Below, in pieces: positions 9,898 to 20,764 of a DNA stretch of 64,000 bases (within the stretch, counting starts at the first letter, position 1; every line of letters starts with the position of its first letter). The notes under the pieces are model-generated. The model did no database searches. It saw only the letters and a list, made by a program, of their open reading frames with translations, and was not told where the DNA came from. This DNA is from Falciphora oryzae. Lineage: Eukaryota > Ascomycota > Sordariomycetes > Magnaporthales > Magnaporthaceae. A program made the translations under genes and the position numbers. The stretch lies in assembly GCA_000733355.1 (NCBI GenBank), contig JNVV01000004.1, forward strand, positions 1,892,355 to 1,956,354, read 5' to 3'.

Positions 9898-10497
9898 ACA
9901 AGTAAACTCAGCCGGCGCCTCGACAAGTTGAAGATTTGCAAAGATGCACAGCAACGGGCTCGCGACGCGGTCGAGTTAGTGCAAGGGCAGGCGGTTTAGG
10001 ACAGCCTTGTGGACCTTCTCGGTTAGAGCCTCCACGATCACGTCACGATACAAGGTGGCGCCGCCTCAAAATACATCCAGGAGGACGGCAGCAAGGAGCG
10101 TGGCAGGGGTGTTATTGATATTATGGGTGATGCAGTAGCTGTGTTGGAGCCTCTTGGTGGATCCGCTGTATTTATGGCCAAGTTTCTCGGAGAGGCTCCT
10201 CAAAGTCTCGTGAAAACACCGGAATCAGGGATCAAGAGTGCCACACGGTAAAATAAGTGATGCTGGGGAACAGAGTTACGACGAGTGAAGCATTCTACAT
10301 CAAAGCCCCTGGCAGGCAACGTATCATCGTCGTGAAGGCGAGGCAAATGCTTGGAGGCAGCAGAGACTTACAAGGGAACTGGACGCCGGCATAGAATGCA
10401 AAAGAATGACGGAAGGTGTGGTAGGAGCTTCTCTCCTGTAGGCATGGAGATCTCCAAAGAGGACGAACAATTGATAGCTCGATCTGTAGAAGGGTAA
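9898..10497 (+). pseudogene. Decayed coding relic with in-frame TAG stops
   Basis: One frame from about 9901 reads as amphipathic protein-like sequence (RRLDKLKICKDAQQRARDAV), interrupted by TAG at 9997 and 10024, and runs on through DIMGDAVAVLEPLGG to a TAA at 10249. A second protein-like stretch (MEISKEDEQLIARSVEG) follows in another frame near 10445-10494. Both internal stops could come from CAG by a C-to-T change in a CpA context. I do not recognise the family. The helical, NLR-N-terminus-like look is an impression only. Confidence 0.4.
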
Positions 10498-11560
10498 CTA
10501 CGTATTGTGGACAGCGGACAGCGTTTCAGGCACATCTGGCGTGCACCTCCTGTTTTGTGCAACTATCGGGCCACGGAAGGTGAGGTTTATAAATACCTTG
10601 GAGGCGAGTCGAGGCGGGGGATGCTGCGGAGGTATATGATATTACCCGCTTGTAGTCAGATCCTAAGAGGCGGATTCACGACACTTTAAGATACGGAGCC
10701 TGTGTTTTTTCTGTGTATGCCACTGGAGAGCGCTCGCTATCGTTCCTGCCGTGCGTCAAGACAAAGGCCCGTGCAGGCTAGCGGCTTGAGTGTTGGGCCA
10801 TGAGTTTGGTCTGATAGATGCCAGAACTCTAATTCCACAGGCAGCATCCCAAAAGGCTTCCTAGTTGGTTTCAGGAAGGAAGCTTACAGCCTGGCATCCT
10901 CCCGCTTCCAGTCTAGATCGCCCAGCCGTGCCAGCCCACCACGACCTGACGCCTAGTACTGACACAAGGGCGTCGAGGTCCAAGCTCCTCTTGACAGTCC
11001 TTCTCGTGCATGCGTCTTTTTGGGAAACCACATCGCCAGGCAGGCATAAAGGCCGGGACCAGCGATCCGGCATGGTGTATTTTTCCAAAACTCAATTGGC
11101 ATCGTTAGCTCCATCTCGGAGGTGGGATGCCGCGCTCGATCAAGATGGATGCAGCCGGCCCTCTTCGGCCCAAGTTGCCCCTGGGTCCCGAGCATGACTT
11201 CAAGCGGTCCTTTCGCAGCTTGGCCGTCCCCTACTGCCGTCTTCCGTCAGGCTTCCCTACATTCGCAGCCTCATATCATCCCGTCCAACGGTCTAGCGTG
11301 GTTCCAATGCCGTGGTCGTTTTTTAGTCTGCTCTGAGTAGGGTCGCGATCCCGAGAGAGCCCTGCTTGACGATTCGATATTTAAGCTCATGGCACCTCCT
11401 GCATTGCTATGGAGATAAGGCTGTCCTTGCATCTCACCCTTCCTTGGCTGCATACCAACAAGTCTACACTCCAAGTTCCCCTGGGCCTAGCGTGGGCGAA
11501 ATCGTCACATCTACTTCTTGCAACTCACCTCGAGCTCACCCACCAGCCAGCCAAGCCACA
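10498..11560. other. Intergenic, promoter side of the HsbA-like gene
   Basis: No gene recognised in about 1 kb. A TATA-like GATATTTAAG lies near 11376, about 185 bp before the ATG at 11561. Confidence 0.45.
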
Positions 11561-12253
11561 ATGCAGATCTCATGTGCCATCCCCGTCATCCTCCTCTGGC
11601 TCCAGGCCGCCTGGGCAGCTCCAGCCCTCCTGAAGCCGCGCCAGGCCAGCGTGATCAAGGGCGCGCTCAGCAAGGTCACGGACTCGCTCAAGAGCCTCGA
11701 CATGGCTGTGCAGGGCCTCAACTCGGACCCCAACTCGGCCCTGCCGCTGCTGAACTCGGTCGAGGGCGCCCAGAAGTCGCTCAACGACGCCTCCACCACC
11801 ATCAAGGGCGCCAAGAACCTGGGGCTCTTCGAGGCCGCCGGCATAATGCAGCCGGCCAACGACCTGGTGGCGCAGGTGCAGAAGACGCTGGGCGACCTGA
11901 CGGCCAAGAAGACCGTCTTCGACCAGCTCGGCGTGTCCCCCGTCGTGGCCGACTCGCTCAGGCAGCAAAAGACCGCGTCGTCGGGCCTCGCCGACGCCAT
12001 GCTCAGCAAGCTGCCCGGAATCGCCCAGGGCCTGGCCGGCGGCACCACCGACAGCCTCAACAAGGCCGTCGACGACGCCATCAAGGCCTTCTCGGCCCCG
12101 CCTGCCGCCGCCCCGAAGCCCGCCACGCCTGCGCCCGCGGCTCCTGCGCCCGCTGTCCCGGCTGCTCCTGCCTCGTCTTCGGTCCCTAGCACCCCGAATC
12201 CGGCCCCCAAGGTCCCGGGCTCCGTGCCCCTGAGTCCCAAGCCGGCCGCCTGA
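11561..12253 (+). CDS. Secreted HsbA-like cell-wall protein
   Basis: A 230-aa single-exon protein. Its ATG (ACAATGCAG) begins a clear signal peptide with cleavage near AAWAAPA and a following KPRQ, a common Kex2-type site. The mature part is a helical domain rich in Ala, Leu, Ser, Asp and Lys, lacking cysteines after the signal peptide and without Trp. This pattern fits the hydrophobic surface-binding protein A family (PF12296), members of which coat hyphae or surfaces and can recruit enzymes. Residues from about 180 to the end are a Pro/Ala/Ser-rich tail, as in cell-wall-associated family members. No GPI signal is evident because there is no C-terminal hydrophobic segment. Family assignment rests on composition and architecture, not on a motif. 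Confidence 0.7.
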   Translation: MQISCAIPVILLWLQAAWAAPALLKPRQASVIKGALSKVTDSLKSLDMAVQGLNSDPNSALPLLNSVEGAQKSLNDASTTIKGAKNLGLFEAAGIMQPANDLVAQVQKTLGDLTAKKTVFDQLGVSPVVADSLRQQKTASSGLADAMLSKLPGIAQGLAGGTTDSLNKAVDDAIKAFSAPPAAAPKPATPAPAAPAPAVPAAPASSSVPSTPNPAPKVPGSVPLSPKPAA

Positions 12254-13154
12254 GCTCTCTCGGTGCGCAGCCCACATGCGCAGCTGGAGCAGGCTAGAGA
12301 GAGCCTGCCGGATCGGACGACACATCTCGATAAATCCTCGTCTCGACGAGTGGTTGTTCTCGCTTGGTACCGACCAAACTTTGCAGAGCGACACATAGAT
12401 TAAGAGAGGAAGCGTGGCTAGGAGAGGCGCCTTCATTATCACAGCGCAAACGACCTGAACGTGTACGAATAACGTGGTATCCGAGGTTTGTTTTTATCAT
12501 GTACTCCTCATTCGCTCAGTTGCCAACTTCCAAATAAAGGGCCCTTTGCGCCCGTTGCATTCACCAGGTCCTTGATTGTGCGCCATTGCATGCGCGCCAG
12601 CGTTTCTTTAGTCGTGAGGTTTGCATGGGAAAATAAAACAAAACTACGCGCCGTGCGTGGTAGGTTCCCTCTGGAAATACCCAGAAGACGGGGGAACCAG
12701 CTCCCTATGTGCATGTTTCGGGCGCAGAACAGATGAAACATTCGGTGATGGTTCGGATGGCCCGTTGGACAGCAGGTGCCACGCCGCGCTGCCGCTTTGC
12801 ACAATGCATCGGATGGGGCTGCTTATTTGGGGACCTTGTTTCGCTGGTCAGACCTCGCCAACAGTCGTGACTGGTCTGCCGCAGTACTTGAATGCCTCGA
12901 GGCGCCGCCGACCCAAAAAAAAAGAGGCGGCCAAGAGCTGCACCTTCGTCTCTCCTTTGCGGCCTTTCCAGATTCGATAGCCAAGACCTCGCAATAGCCG
13001 GCGTCGCTTCGAATTGGTGAAACCAGCTCCGGATGCTGGATGCCACTGGCAAGCTTCCTTTGTCGCAGGATCCTTTGACAAGCCGTGGGATTTTCCAACA
13101 AAGGTTGGGTGTCGGGAGAAGGCGCCTAGGTCGTCCATCATTGACCCGGAAAAT
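12254..13154. other. Intergenic, no gene seen
   Basis: Contains only short open frames without motifs on either strand. It serves as 3' flank of the HsbA-like gene and promoter of the small secreted protein at 13155. Confidence 0.45.
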
Positions 13155-13769
13155 ATGGATTGGCCATACACATTTCTCCAACTATTCCTTTCTCTGTTCT
13201 GCCTGGCGGCCCTTTCTTCACCCTTGGCTCGCAGGGACTCCGTATTCGCCATCGCCAACCTCTCCGTCGAAGCCGTGCCGCTCAGCCATCGAGTGCAGTG
13301 CGTCCGTCCCATGCTGTTCCCTCCTCCCGATCCTTTCTCTCTCTCCCCAACAAAACTACCTGCTCTCCCCATCTGACAGTCCCCTGCTCACAACAAAAAC
13401 GACAACAGATACTTCTTCCTCGTCCGACCCGACTCGGCAGGAGGCGCGGACGCGGACATGGCGCAGTGCAGCGCGCTGGTGACGAGCCTCAACGAGTCGG
13501 TGTGCAGCGTGCCGCTGACGACGTGCGGCAGCGCCGGGCTGGCCTTTGAGTGGCGCCAGCTCGACGACGGCGGCGCCGAGCTGCGCGTCGTGCGCAACCT
13601 GTCTTCTGCTGCAGTCGCGGCGTGGGCGCCGCTGCTGGAGGCGGGCGACCGTCGCATCGGCAGGGGCGAGATCGTCGTTGTGGCCGCCGGTACCGAGTTC
13701 GAGCACCAGGCGTATGTCGGCCCGGCCAACTTCTCCATGCCCGTGACGGTGTTGGCTGGAGTATATTGA
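13155..13769 (+). CDS. Small secreted protein, two exons, 167 aa
   Basis: Exons 13155-13297 and 13409-13769. The intron (111 nt) has donor GTGCGT and acceptor CAACAG and splits a Gln codon, giving ..RVQYFFLVRP.. across the junction. The start is MDWPYTFLQLFLSLFCLAAL, a signal peptide with cleavage near SSPLARR. The mature protein has a few cysteines (QCSALV, SVCSV, TTCGS), a beta-rich pattern, several NxS/T glycosylation sites and no membrane segment. No named family recognised. It looks like one of the many lineage-specific secreted proteins of filamentous ascomycetes, next to two other secreted-protein genes (11561, 15874). Confidence 0.65.
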
Positions 13770-15873
13770 GGCCGGGGGTGCAATTTAATTATCAACGTGT
13801 ATGCAAGCTTGTGATGCTGCGGTAGCATTCATTGGCTGCCCGGTTTTTGTCTGCTCAGATGGGGCTTCTTCTGGCCGCTGCTATTTTTGTGAGCTGGAGC
13901 AAGCTGCAACCGGCGACCATCAGTGTATTAATTATCGCTATTAATAGCCGCGATTGCGTCGTCGAGTGCTTGTTGGATAGTCCGCGGCGGTGGCCAAGCG
14001 CCTCTTTATTCGAGCGATCGCCGCTGCGAGGCGATATATGACCTGTGGGTTTGGGTAGCACGACCTCGAGGTTGTATGTGAGGCAGGGTTCTTTACGAGA
14101 TCACGCATATACAACTATCACTGGTGCCAACAAGACAGCAAATCAGATGATACGGCGACATCGGAGGCCGGTGTGGACCGAGCAACGGGAAGTTGCTCGG
14201 GGTCCGGGCTCACCGGTGCGCATCAGTCGACGGCGGCTTCGTCGACGGCAATATCGAAACACGACGCCACGTTCTCCAGCCCAGATCGGAAGAGATGCCA
14301 ACGCCAGCAGCCCTCCCACGTGTGGTTTTTACAAGTACTTCGCCATCGCCCGTGCAGCATGCAAACGGAGTGCTTACTAGCGGACTGGTCTCGCCTCCCG
14401 CTGGCTGTGGCACTTGGTAGTCGTCGCCGTTTTATCCTTGATCCCGGGCGCGCGCCCAGCCGGTCCAGACCCATGGCGCACACATGGCTGAACCAGGGGT
14501 TCGCCAGCCCGGGGTTGCTTCCCCGATATTAGCTGGGTTCTCGCAGTGCCAGCAGATGCAGGTGGTGCGATATCATGGTTGAGTGGTTGCCTGGTTGGTT
14601 CATATACGCACGTATGCAGCTATGTATACGCTTGCGTCTCTACGCCGACACCCTTCTGGCGATGTCTTCGTTTGGCACAGCCGGCTCCATTCGGTATCCA
14701 TCTCGCCAGCAGCCGGAGTGGTGGCTGAGTTCTTGATTTGGGGGAGCGAGCGGAGGGAGGGAGTGAGGGCTGCGCGGGAACAGCAGGTTCGAGAAAAAAA
14801 AAAGCAAGCACCATAACAAGCCAACACAACCCGCTCGTCAAACCGGGTGAATGCCTCTTGGGATCTTTCCCCGCCCATAGCCGAACCAGATCACCAAAGG
14901 CCCGGCGACCTTCGAATCGTGGGGTCACCTCGGCTCCACCCGGCCTGGGCCGCCCAAACTTTTTTGTGGCAGCGCCCCCCTCTCGGTCCCATGCAGTCAT
15001 TTTGCCGGATAGTGGCCTATGTGGGCCAGCAGCCGGAAGCCGGCCGGATCTTCGGAAACGTCAGGCACCAGAAATGGTGTGTTTTGACGCCAAGTTGACG
15101 GCTTCGGAGAGTTACCCCGGCTCAGCAGGGCTGGAAAAGCAAGCGTCGTCGAATGGAACTTGGCTTCTGTCCCTGTTTCTGTTCGAGATCGACACGCGCC
15201 CCCGCGGGACCATCACTCGGCTTTCTCGTCCCTCGCAACCGGGACCCCACCCCCGTCGGGCCCGGACCGGCCTCCGGCCCATTCAACCATGGTCGACCAC
15301 TGAGGGCAGCCCGGTTAAGCGGGCTCATATACGGACGTGCCTCGCTACCTGAAGTCGTCGACGGCTGGCTTTGGGGCCCACCCGGCGGCGACTGCTTGGA
15401 GGATGTGGGATGCGAGGGCGGTATGATATGACTGGCGAGCCGTTGATATGTCAAGCCGCATTGCTTGACTGCTGTACGAGATCTCTTGGTTTCTGCAGGA
15501 GCAGCCCGACTCCTCCCGGGACGCGGCGGTGGCTGTCCTGCGAGTGCGCCTTGTGATCAATCACGACGTCAGAGGAACCGAGGGGAACACATCTCTTCCA
15601 ATTGGCCAGAAACGTCGTGCAGCAGGTGGCAACATCCTTATCTCCATGGAATCGTGGGGACCTGTCGTCTGAACCGTCGGGTGGCCGACCCCGGCTAGAA
15701 CATCGGGGGTTGGTCAGGATCGAGGCAGGCCATGTCAGCAACACGGCTTTGGGTCCTATATCAAGGACGGCTGCCCGCACAAGGTGTCGATCGATCAACT
15801 CCCTGATGTGCACACATCCAGGATCCCTTGCAAGAACCATTCCAACCTACTCGCGCCTATCTTAATCCTCAAA
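13770..15873. other. Intergenic, about 2.1 kb without supported gene
   Basis: Several open frames of 60-200 codons occur but start at non-ATG codons, lack motifs and overlap on both strands in GC-rich DNA. I could not make a spliced model with sensible junctions. Confidence 0.45.
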
Positions 15874-16692
15874 ATGCTCAAGCAGAGCATCCTGTATCTG
15901 GCCCTGGCCATCACCACGCCCCTGGCCGAGGCCTGGCGCGGCGTCACCAAGACCAGCTGGGACTGGTACGGCATCCCTCACTCGGCTTCTTACTCTCCAG
16001 CAGAAACTCTACTGACAAAAACCCACCCAAAAACAGCTGCAAGCCCGGCTGCGCCTGGCCCGAGTCCCTCCAAACCGCCAAGGCCAAGGGCAACGTGCGC
16101 GTGTGCGACCGCCTGGACAAGGAGCTGTCCTTCGACCGGGGCCGGCTGGAGCAGTCGTCGTGCTTCAGCGGGACCCCCGGCAACGGCTTCCTGTGCTCGT
16201 CGTACCAGCCCCGCCCCGTCAGCAACGACCTGTCCATCGGCTTCGCCGTCGTGGGAGAGATCTGGGCCTGCTGCCGCTGCTTCGAGGTCCAGTGGCTCGA
16301 CGGCGGCGCCCGCGGGAAGCGCATGCAGGTCCAGGCCGTCAGCAACTCGGTCGGGTCCGGGACAGACATCATCATCCTCACGCCTGGTGGTGGTAGTGGG
16401 CCCAACCCACAGGGCTGTCTTCTCCAGCACGGGAGGACGACGTGAGTTTCTTGCGGCTCTTTTTTTCTCTTTGACGGGTCTGGGACTAATCGTTATTTAT
16501 GAACACAGCGGTCGCATGTACGGCGGCGTCTCGTCCGCGGCCGAGTGCGAGCTGCTGCCCGACCACCTGCGCGGCGGCTGCTACTGGCGCTTCAACTGGG
16601 CCCGCGACGACCTCAACGACAGGAACGTCGAGATCACCCAGATCGCCTGCCCGGCGTCCCTCAAGAACATCTCGGGATGCGAGGGCTCTTGA
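15874..16692 (+). CDS. GH45-like endoglucanase (secreted), catalytic acid apparently replaced
   Basis: Exons 15874-15965, 16037-16441 and 16509-16692 give 226 aa. Both introns (71 and 67 nt) split codons cleanly: the first restores SWDCCKPGCAW. Signal peptide MLKQSILYLALAITTPLAEA. The family marks of glycoside hydrolase 45 (beta-1,4-endoglucanase, double-psi barrel) are all present in order: WDCCKPxCxW, NDLSIGFA, WACCRCFEVQW, a TPGGG loop, GGVSSAAEC and GCYWRFNW. The nucleophile-side Asp of WDC (residue 30) is kept. The general acid normally lies four residues before the PGGG proline (FDLNIPGGG in classical members). Here the same place holds Ile (TDIIILTPGGG), with an Asp two residues earlier. 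It may therefore be non-catalytic or use a shifted acid. No cellulose-binding module is present. Confidence 0.88.
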   Translation: MLKQSILYLALAITTPLAEAWRGVTKTSWDWYGIPHSASYSPAETLLTKTHPKTAASPAAPGPSPSKPPRPRATCACATAWTRSCPSTGAGWSSRRASAGPPATASCARRTSPAPSATTCPSASPSWERSGPAAAASRSSGSTAAPAGSACRSRPSATRSGPGQTSSSSRLVVVVGPTHRAVFSSTGGRREFLAALFFSLTGLGLIVIYEHSGRMYGGVSSAAECELLPDHLRGGCYWRFNWARDDLNDRNVEITQIACPASLKNISGCEGS

Positions 16693-16984
16693 TCATGTTT
16701 CTCTCTGGGGAAAGGGGAAGGCAAAGCCCGCGAGCCTTTGGATCGTAGCGTGGTCGGATTCAGACTCGGCACAGCCGGCGATGCTTTAGGAGCGAAGACA
16801 GCGTGTAGTCACGACCATGAGCAGCCTAAATTGTATACCTTGTGAAAAGTACGTACTTAGGTACCTATATACTTGCGCTCTTTGGCAGCTATGCATTGGT
16901 GTCCAAGGAGGCCTTCGTCGTGACTGTCCCTCTACAACTGTAGAAGCTGTCTTGGCCACAGCGTCTCTACTCCAACTCTCCCTG

Positions 16985-19900
16985 TCACCATTGAGCTACC
17001 CACCCTCGCGAGTGAATCCTCTTCATGTCATCTTCCAGCCACCAGCCCTTCGCCCTTAACCCCTCGTTCCGGCACCCTTTGAGATATCGCACCAGCCCGC
17101 CTATCTCTTCCCGCTGCTCGTCATTAGCACTCGATAAGCTCTTGAGGGTGTTGACGGCTATCTCCAGTCGTAGGTAGACGGCCAACGGCGGGTGCTCGAG
17201 CGAGGCTGCCTCGTCGCCCACGTCCGCCAGCTTTTTCGAGAATCGGATACAGTCGCTCGGCATTCGAGTGGTGCCGGGGCTGGAAACCGCGCTGCGGAGG
17301 TCACCAATGTCCTCGTGGTACGGGATCTGGCGCCCAGGAGCAGCCAGGTCGCTCTTGATCAGTTCCACGACATCGGCTGCTAATGTGTCAACGTCCTCGG
17401 CCGATGCGGGGTCCTCGGGCCGAGAAAATGGCACAGGAAGAGCAGCCCTCCTGAGGCGGAACGTGTGCGGGAGCAGCACCGGGAGTTGGCCTGAGCTAGG
17501 TTCCCTCTCGGAGGCAGCACGTTCGGATTCGATCGCGGCAATGATGCGCTCCACGAGCGGGACGCAGTTGGACTTCCATACAGAGTAATGATCACGGCTG
17601 CGGAAGCGTTGACCGGACAAACTGTCCACGAGACTGTACAAGCCATCCCTGTCGCCGGTCCTGATCTGGGCTTTCGCAAACTCGAGAAGGAGGTCCTGCA
17701 GTTGCGCAACGCCAACCTCGCCGAGAGGCTGCGTCGCTTCCGGATCTGCGGGTGTACGCAGCAGCGCGTGGACGACCGCAGACCATCCCTGATTCCCGTC
17801 CCCGCCGAAATGGCGCAGCCAGTGCTTGCCAGCGTTGGAATTCTTGAGATCTCGGTCCGATGTGACGATCTCGGTGACAGATTTGATGGCCGGCGATGCA
17901 ACATATTTTGCCAGGACCACCTCGCGCACCATGGCGAATACCGACAGAGGAATGTGTCGAAGAAGGTCTTTGAAAATGCGCAGGAGGCTCTGGGTATCCA
18001 CGGGGCAGATGGGGAGCTGCTCATCCGGGTCGAGGATCACGTTGTGGCTGGCCAGGTAGGACTTCATCCAGCGGACGTTGTTGGTAGCTGAACGATGCAG
18101 CACGTCCATGACAAGATTCATAAGTCGTTCGTTGTCCTTCTTGTGCAGCTTGGGATTGCGGGCATGGCGAATGAGCAGGTCAAGGAGAGGCGTGTCTTCG
18201 CCGACCTCGGGTACGATAGCCTCAGCCCAGTCTGCCTCAGTGAGCTGGCGGCGCTGGCTGAGATCGGCAGCAGTAGGGACGACGTGCTGCTCCAGAGAGT
18301 CGAGTATACGCGTGCGCAGCTCTTCAGGACATGTCTGATCTTCCATGACACTGACCAAGCTATCAACGATGGCGATGCGAGCGTCGATGTGTCGGGCCTC
18401 GACGAGGAGCGAGATCAGTATTTCGCATGACGAGGATGCGTCGATGAAAGCGTTCTTGCGCAGGACAGTAGCCATCATCTTGATTGTCGTGACTTTAATC
18501 GCGGGCTTTTGGCCTTCGACCCAGGGAAGAGCCTTCTGTTTCCTCATCAGCTCTGCCATGCCATTGGCGATGCTGTGCAAAAACTCCTGGACCGTATCAG
18601 CCGGCAACTCCGAGAGAAAGCTGGTGGTCAATAGTTGACGGTGCCAGGAGCTGTTGTCACCGCCCTCCATAATCGCGGTCCGAATGAAGGGGCAAGCGAG
18701 CGATGGGTTATCGCATCGCGCGACCTTCATGATCGTGCGGACAACCATGCCCATGTGCGCGTCCAGGTCCTCAGGACCATGCACCTCCCGCAATCTATTG
18801 AAAGTGTATGCGACCAACTCAGCTAGCGCTGTCCCCGTGCATCTAGGCAGGCCCTGGACTAGCACACCGGGAGAGGGAACGGGGTCGGATGAGGAAAATC
18901 GATATACCACCCTTCCCCCCGGGGAACGATGGAGTTTCTCGGCATCGACGAGCAAGTCGACGGTTGGTTTCCAGACTGACTCCAGAAGCTCTAGGTCGAA
19001 ATTCTCCTGGGTATTCTCTGGCATCAATCTTTCTTTGAGTGATCGCACGTGGCGGGCGCGAGCATAGTAGACGTCGGCAGGCAGCAAACACACTTTTGTG
19101 TAGCCTCTCTGACTTTCCGCACCAGGCTCTAACGCTACCATGGTAGCATACTGTACCAGAGCAAGGAGAGCCTGGTTCGCCAGGATAATATTCTCTCTCA
19201 TCGAAGGTAGCGCTGCCGCCATGTTCGCCGCTTCATCCGCAGAGTCCGGCTTAGACAGGACGCAGAGTAAATCCTTGAGCTCGTCCGTCTCGGCCACGTC
19301 GAACAAGTCTTTGATAGCCAAGGAGTCCTTGGTGAAGCGCCGCGCCCAAACAATGCTGTCGTGCAAGAGGCCCAAGTCGCCGATAGCAACAGACAAGTTG
19401 AGAACTGAGAGAGCCCAGAAGGCACGAGGCGGTGCTTCACGTGATTGCTCCGCCGTTTTCTTCCGTTCTTGGATGACGGAATGGAGTCGTTGACGACAGG
19501 ACTCATTCTCGCCGCCCTTCAGCTCGCGGCAGAGCAGAGCTCTGACAATTTCCACGTCGCCCTGTACCGCACCAGGGCCGCTGGGTTGCCGCAGGACCGT
19601 TTTTCCCTTTTCAAGCTCAATAAACCCGTTGTTCGAATGCAGACTCTCGAGTTTCTCCAATAGATCAAGTCCATTCTTGCTTCCGATAGACAGAAAGAGC
19701 CTTGGTGGCCATTCGTCATATGGGTTGGGCGGCGCAAGTCGAGCGCTTTGGGCAGGGTCCGCGATATCGAAACGGAAGGCTTTGATGTGCAGGAGAAACA
19801 GCCGGATGAGTTTGAACCTGTCGTCCGGGCCCATTCTTTGGTGTGCCATGACAGCCTGATGCATGTCTTGGATGCCCGTCGTAGTATAGTCCCGATCAAC

Positions 19901-20764
19901 AAGACGCAGCAGCCGGACAAGATACGCCTCCAAAGTTTGCTCTCTGGCACCTCCTCGTGCAGCGCGCCAGCGCTTCACGACATAAGGAATGATGCCGTCC
20001 GAGATGGAGACCCGAGGAGCCCGGGATATGTGGTTTTTATCCCTGTCCATTCCCTGAATGACGAGATCGAGAAATCTGTCGCGCTTCTCGTCCGAGTAGC
20101 GGCGCCGCCCAAGAGTTGTGCGCAGGACCGGGGTAGCGAAGTCTGTCAAGAAGTTTGACGGCACCGAGGGCGTCTCAGCGTTGATCAGGGTCGCAAGAAC
20201 GCGTTCACAGAGCTGAATGTTCCCCCGGAAGAGCACCCGATTATGCGTGAACATCGAGTCATCGCCGGAAGAGAAGACTTTTTCGAGAAACCTGCTCTCA
20301 GCCAGCTCTCGATGGGCGAAAAACAGCCGTTTCTCCTGGCTGCGTGCCAACTCAATCCGATGCCTATTCTGGATGTCCACTATGACCTCGGCGTTACAGG
20401 CCGGAAGGATGAACTGGTAGAAGGCATGCAATGGTCTCTTGTCGCGCGGCTGGCTCGAGTCGTAGAGCAGGCCGACGAGCTCGTCCATGGCCGCGCGTCT
20501 CTCCTCTCTGGCTCCCTGGGCCGAGGCTGCGCGACCGAGCAGTCGACACAAGACTTGGACGTCGGAGACGCTGAGCCGGGCCATGATGTCGACGAGGCCG
20601 GGCGCCCCGCCGACTGCAGCCCAGGCCGGCGCGAAGAGGCCCCCGCGTCTCAGGTGCTTTCCGAGCCTCTGGACGCCCTCGGTGCGCTTGGAGGCGCTGT
20701 CGGTCTGCCGCAGCATCTCGACGACCTCGGCGGCATCGGGACGGTGAGACTTTTTGGGCGCCAT
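16985..20764 (-). CDS. Large helical (HEAT-like) hypothetical protein, 1259 aa
   Basis: Single uninterrupted frame from the ATG at 20764 (MAPKKSHRPD, context CACCATGG) to the TGA at 16985. The frame is open further upstream, but that part is low-complexity Lys/Thr-rich and probably 5' UTR. The protein is almost entirely predicted alpha-helix with repeated Leu-rich helix pairs, no signal peptide and no transmembrane segment, so a soluble solenoid scaffold (HEAT/ARM-like) is likely. I recognise no catalytic motif. It is long for an intronless fungal gene. The neighbouring GH45-like gene converges on its 3' end with about 290 bp between the stops. Confidence 0.75.
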   Translation of the reverse strand: MAPKKSHRPDAAEVVEMLRQTDSASKRTEGVQRLGKHLRRGGLFAPAWAAVGGAPGLVDIMARLSVSDVQVLCRLLGRAASAQGAREERRAAMDELVGLLYDSSQPRDKRPLHAFYQFILPACNAEVIVDIQNRHRIELARSQEKRLFFAHRELAESRFLEKVFSSGDDSMFTHNRVLFRGNIQLCERVLATLINAETPSVPSNFLTDFATPVLRTTLGRRRYSDEKRDRFLDLVIQGMDRDKNHISRAPRVSISDGIIPYVVKRWRAARGGAREQTLEAYLVRLLRLVDRDYTTTGIQDMHQAVMAHQRMGPDDRFKLIRLFLLHIKAFRFDIADPAQSARLAPPNPYDEWPPRLFLSIGSKNGLDLLEKLESLHSNNGFIELEKGKTVLRQPSGPGAVQGDVEIVRALLCRELKGGENESCRQRLHSVIQERKKTAEQSREAPPRAFWALSVLNLSVAIGDLGLLHDSIVWARRFTKDSLAIKDLFDVAETDELKDLLCVLSKPDSADEAANMAAALPSMRENIILANQALLALVQYATMVALEPGAESQRGYTKVCLLPADVYYARARHVRSLKERLMPENTQENFDLELLESVWKPTVDLLVDAEKLHRSPGGRVVYRFSSSDPVPSPGVLVQGLPRCTGTALAELVAYTFNRLREVHGPEDLDAHMGMVVRTIMKVARCDNPSLACPFIRTAIMEGGDNSSWHRQLLTTSFLSELPADTVQEFLHSIANGMAELMRKQKALPWVEGQKPAIKVTTIKMMATVLRKNAFIDASSSCEILISLLVEARHIDARIAIVDSLVSVMEDQTCPEELRTRILDSLEQHVVPTAADLSQRRQLTEADWAEAIVPEVGEDTPLLDLLIRHARNPKLHKKDNERLMNLVMDVLHRSATNNVRWMKSYLASHNVILDPDEQLPICPVDTQSLLRIFKDLLRHIPLSVFAMVREVVLAKYVASPAIKSVTEIVTSDRDLKNSNAGKHWLRHFGGDGNQGWSAVVHALLRTPADPEATQPLGEVGVAQLQDLLLEFAKAQIRTGDRDGLYSLVDSLSGQRFRSRDHYSVWKSNCVPLVERIIAAIESERAASEREPSSGQLPVLLPHTFRLRRAALPVPFSRPEDPASAEDVDTLAADVVELIKSDLAAPGRQIPYHEDIGDLRSAVSSPGTTRMPSDCIRFSKKLADVGDEAASLEHPPLAVYLRLEIAVNTLKSLSSANDEQREEIGGLVRYLKGCRNEGLRAKGWWLEDDMKRIHSRGWVAQW

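Noticed and set aside
14738..15352. 204-codon ORF in the 13.8-15.8 kb gap
   Set aside because: Non-ATG start, low-complexity Lys run, and no splice extension giving a recognisable protein.
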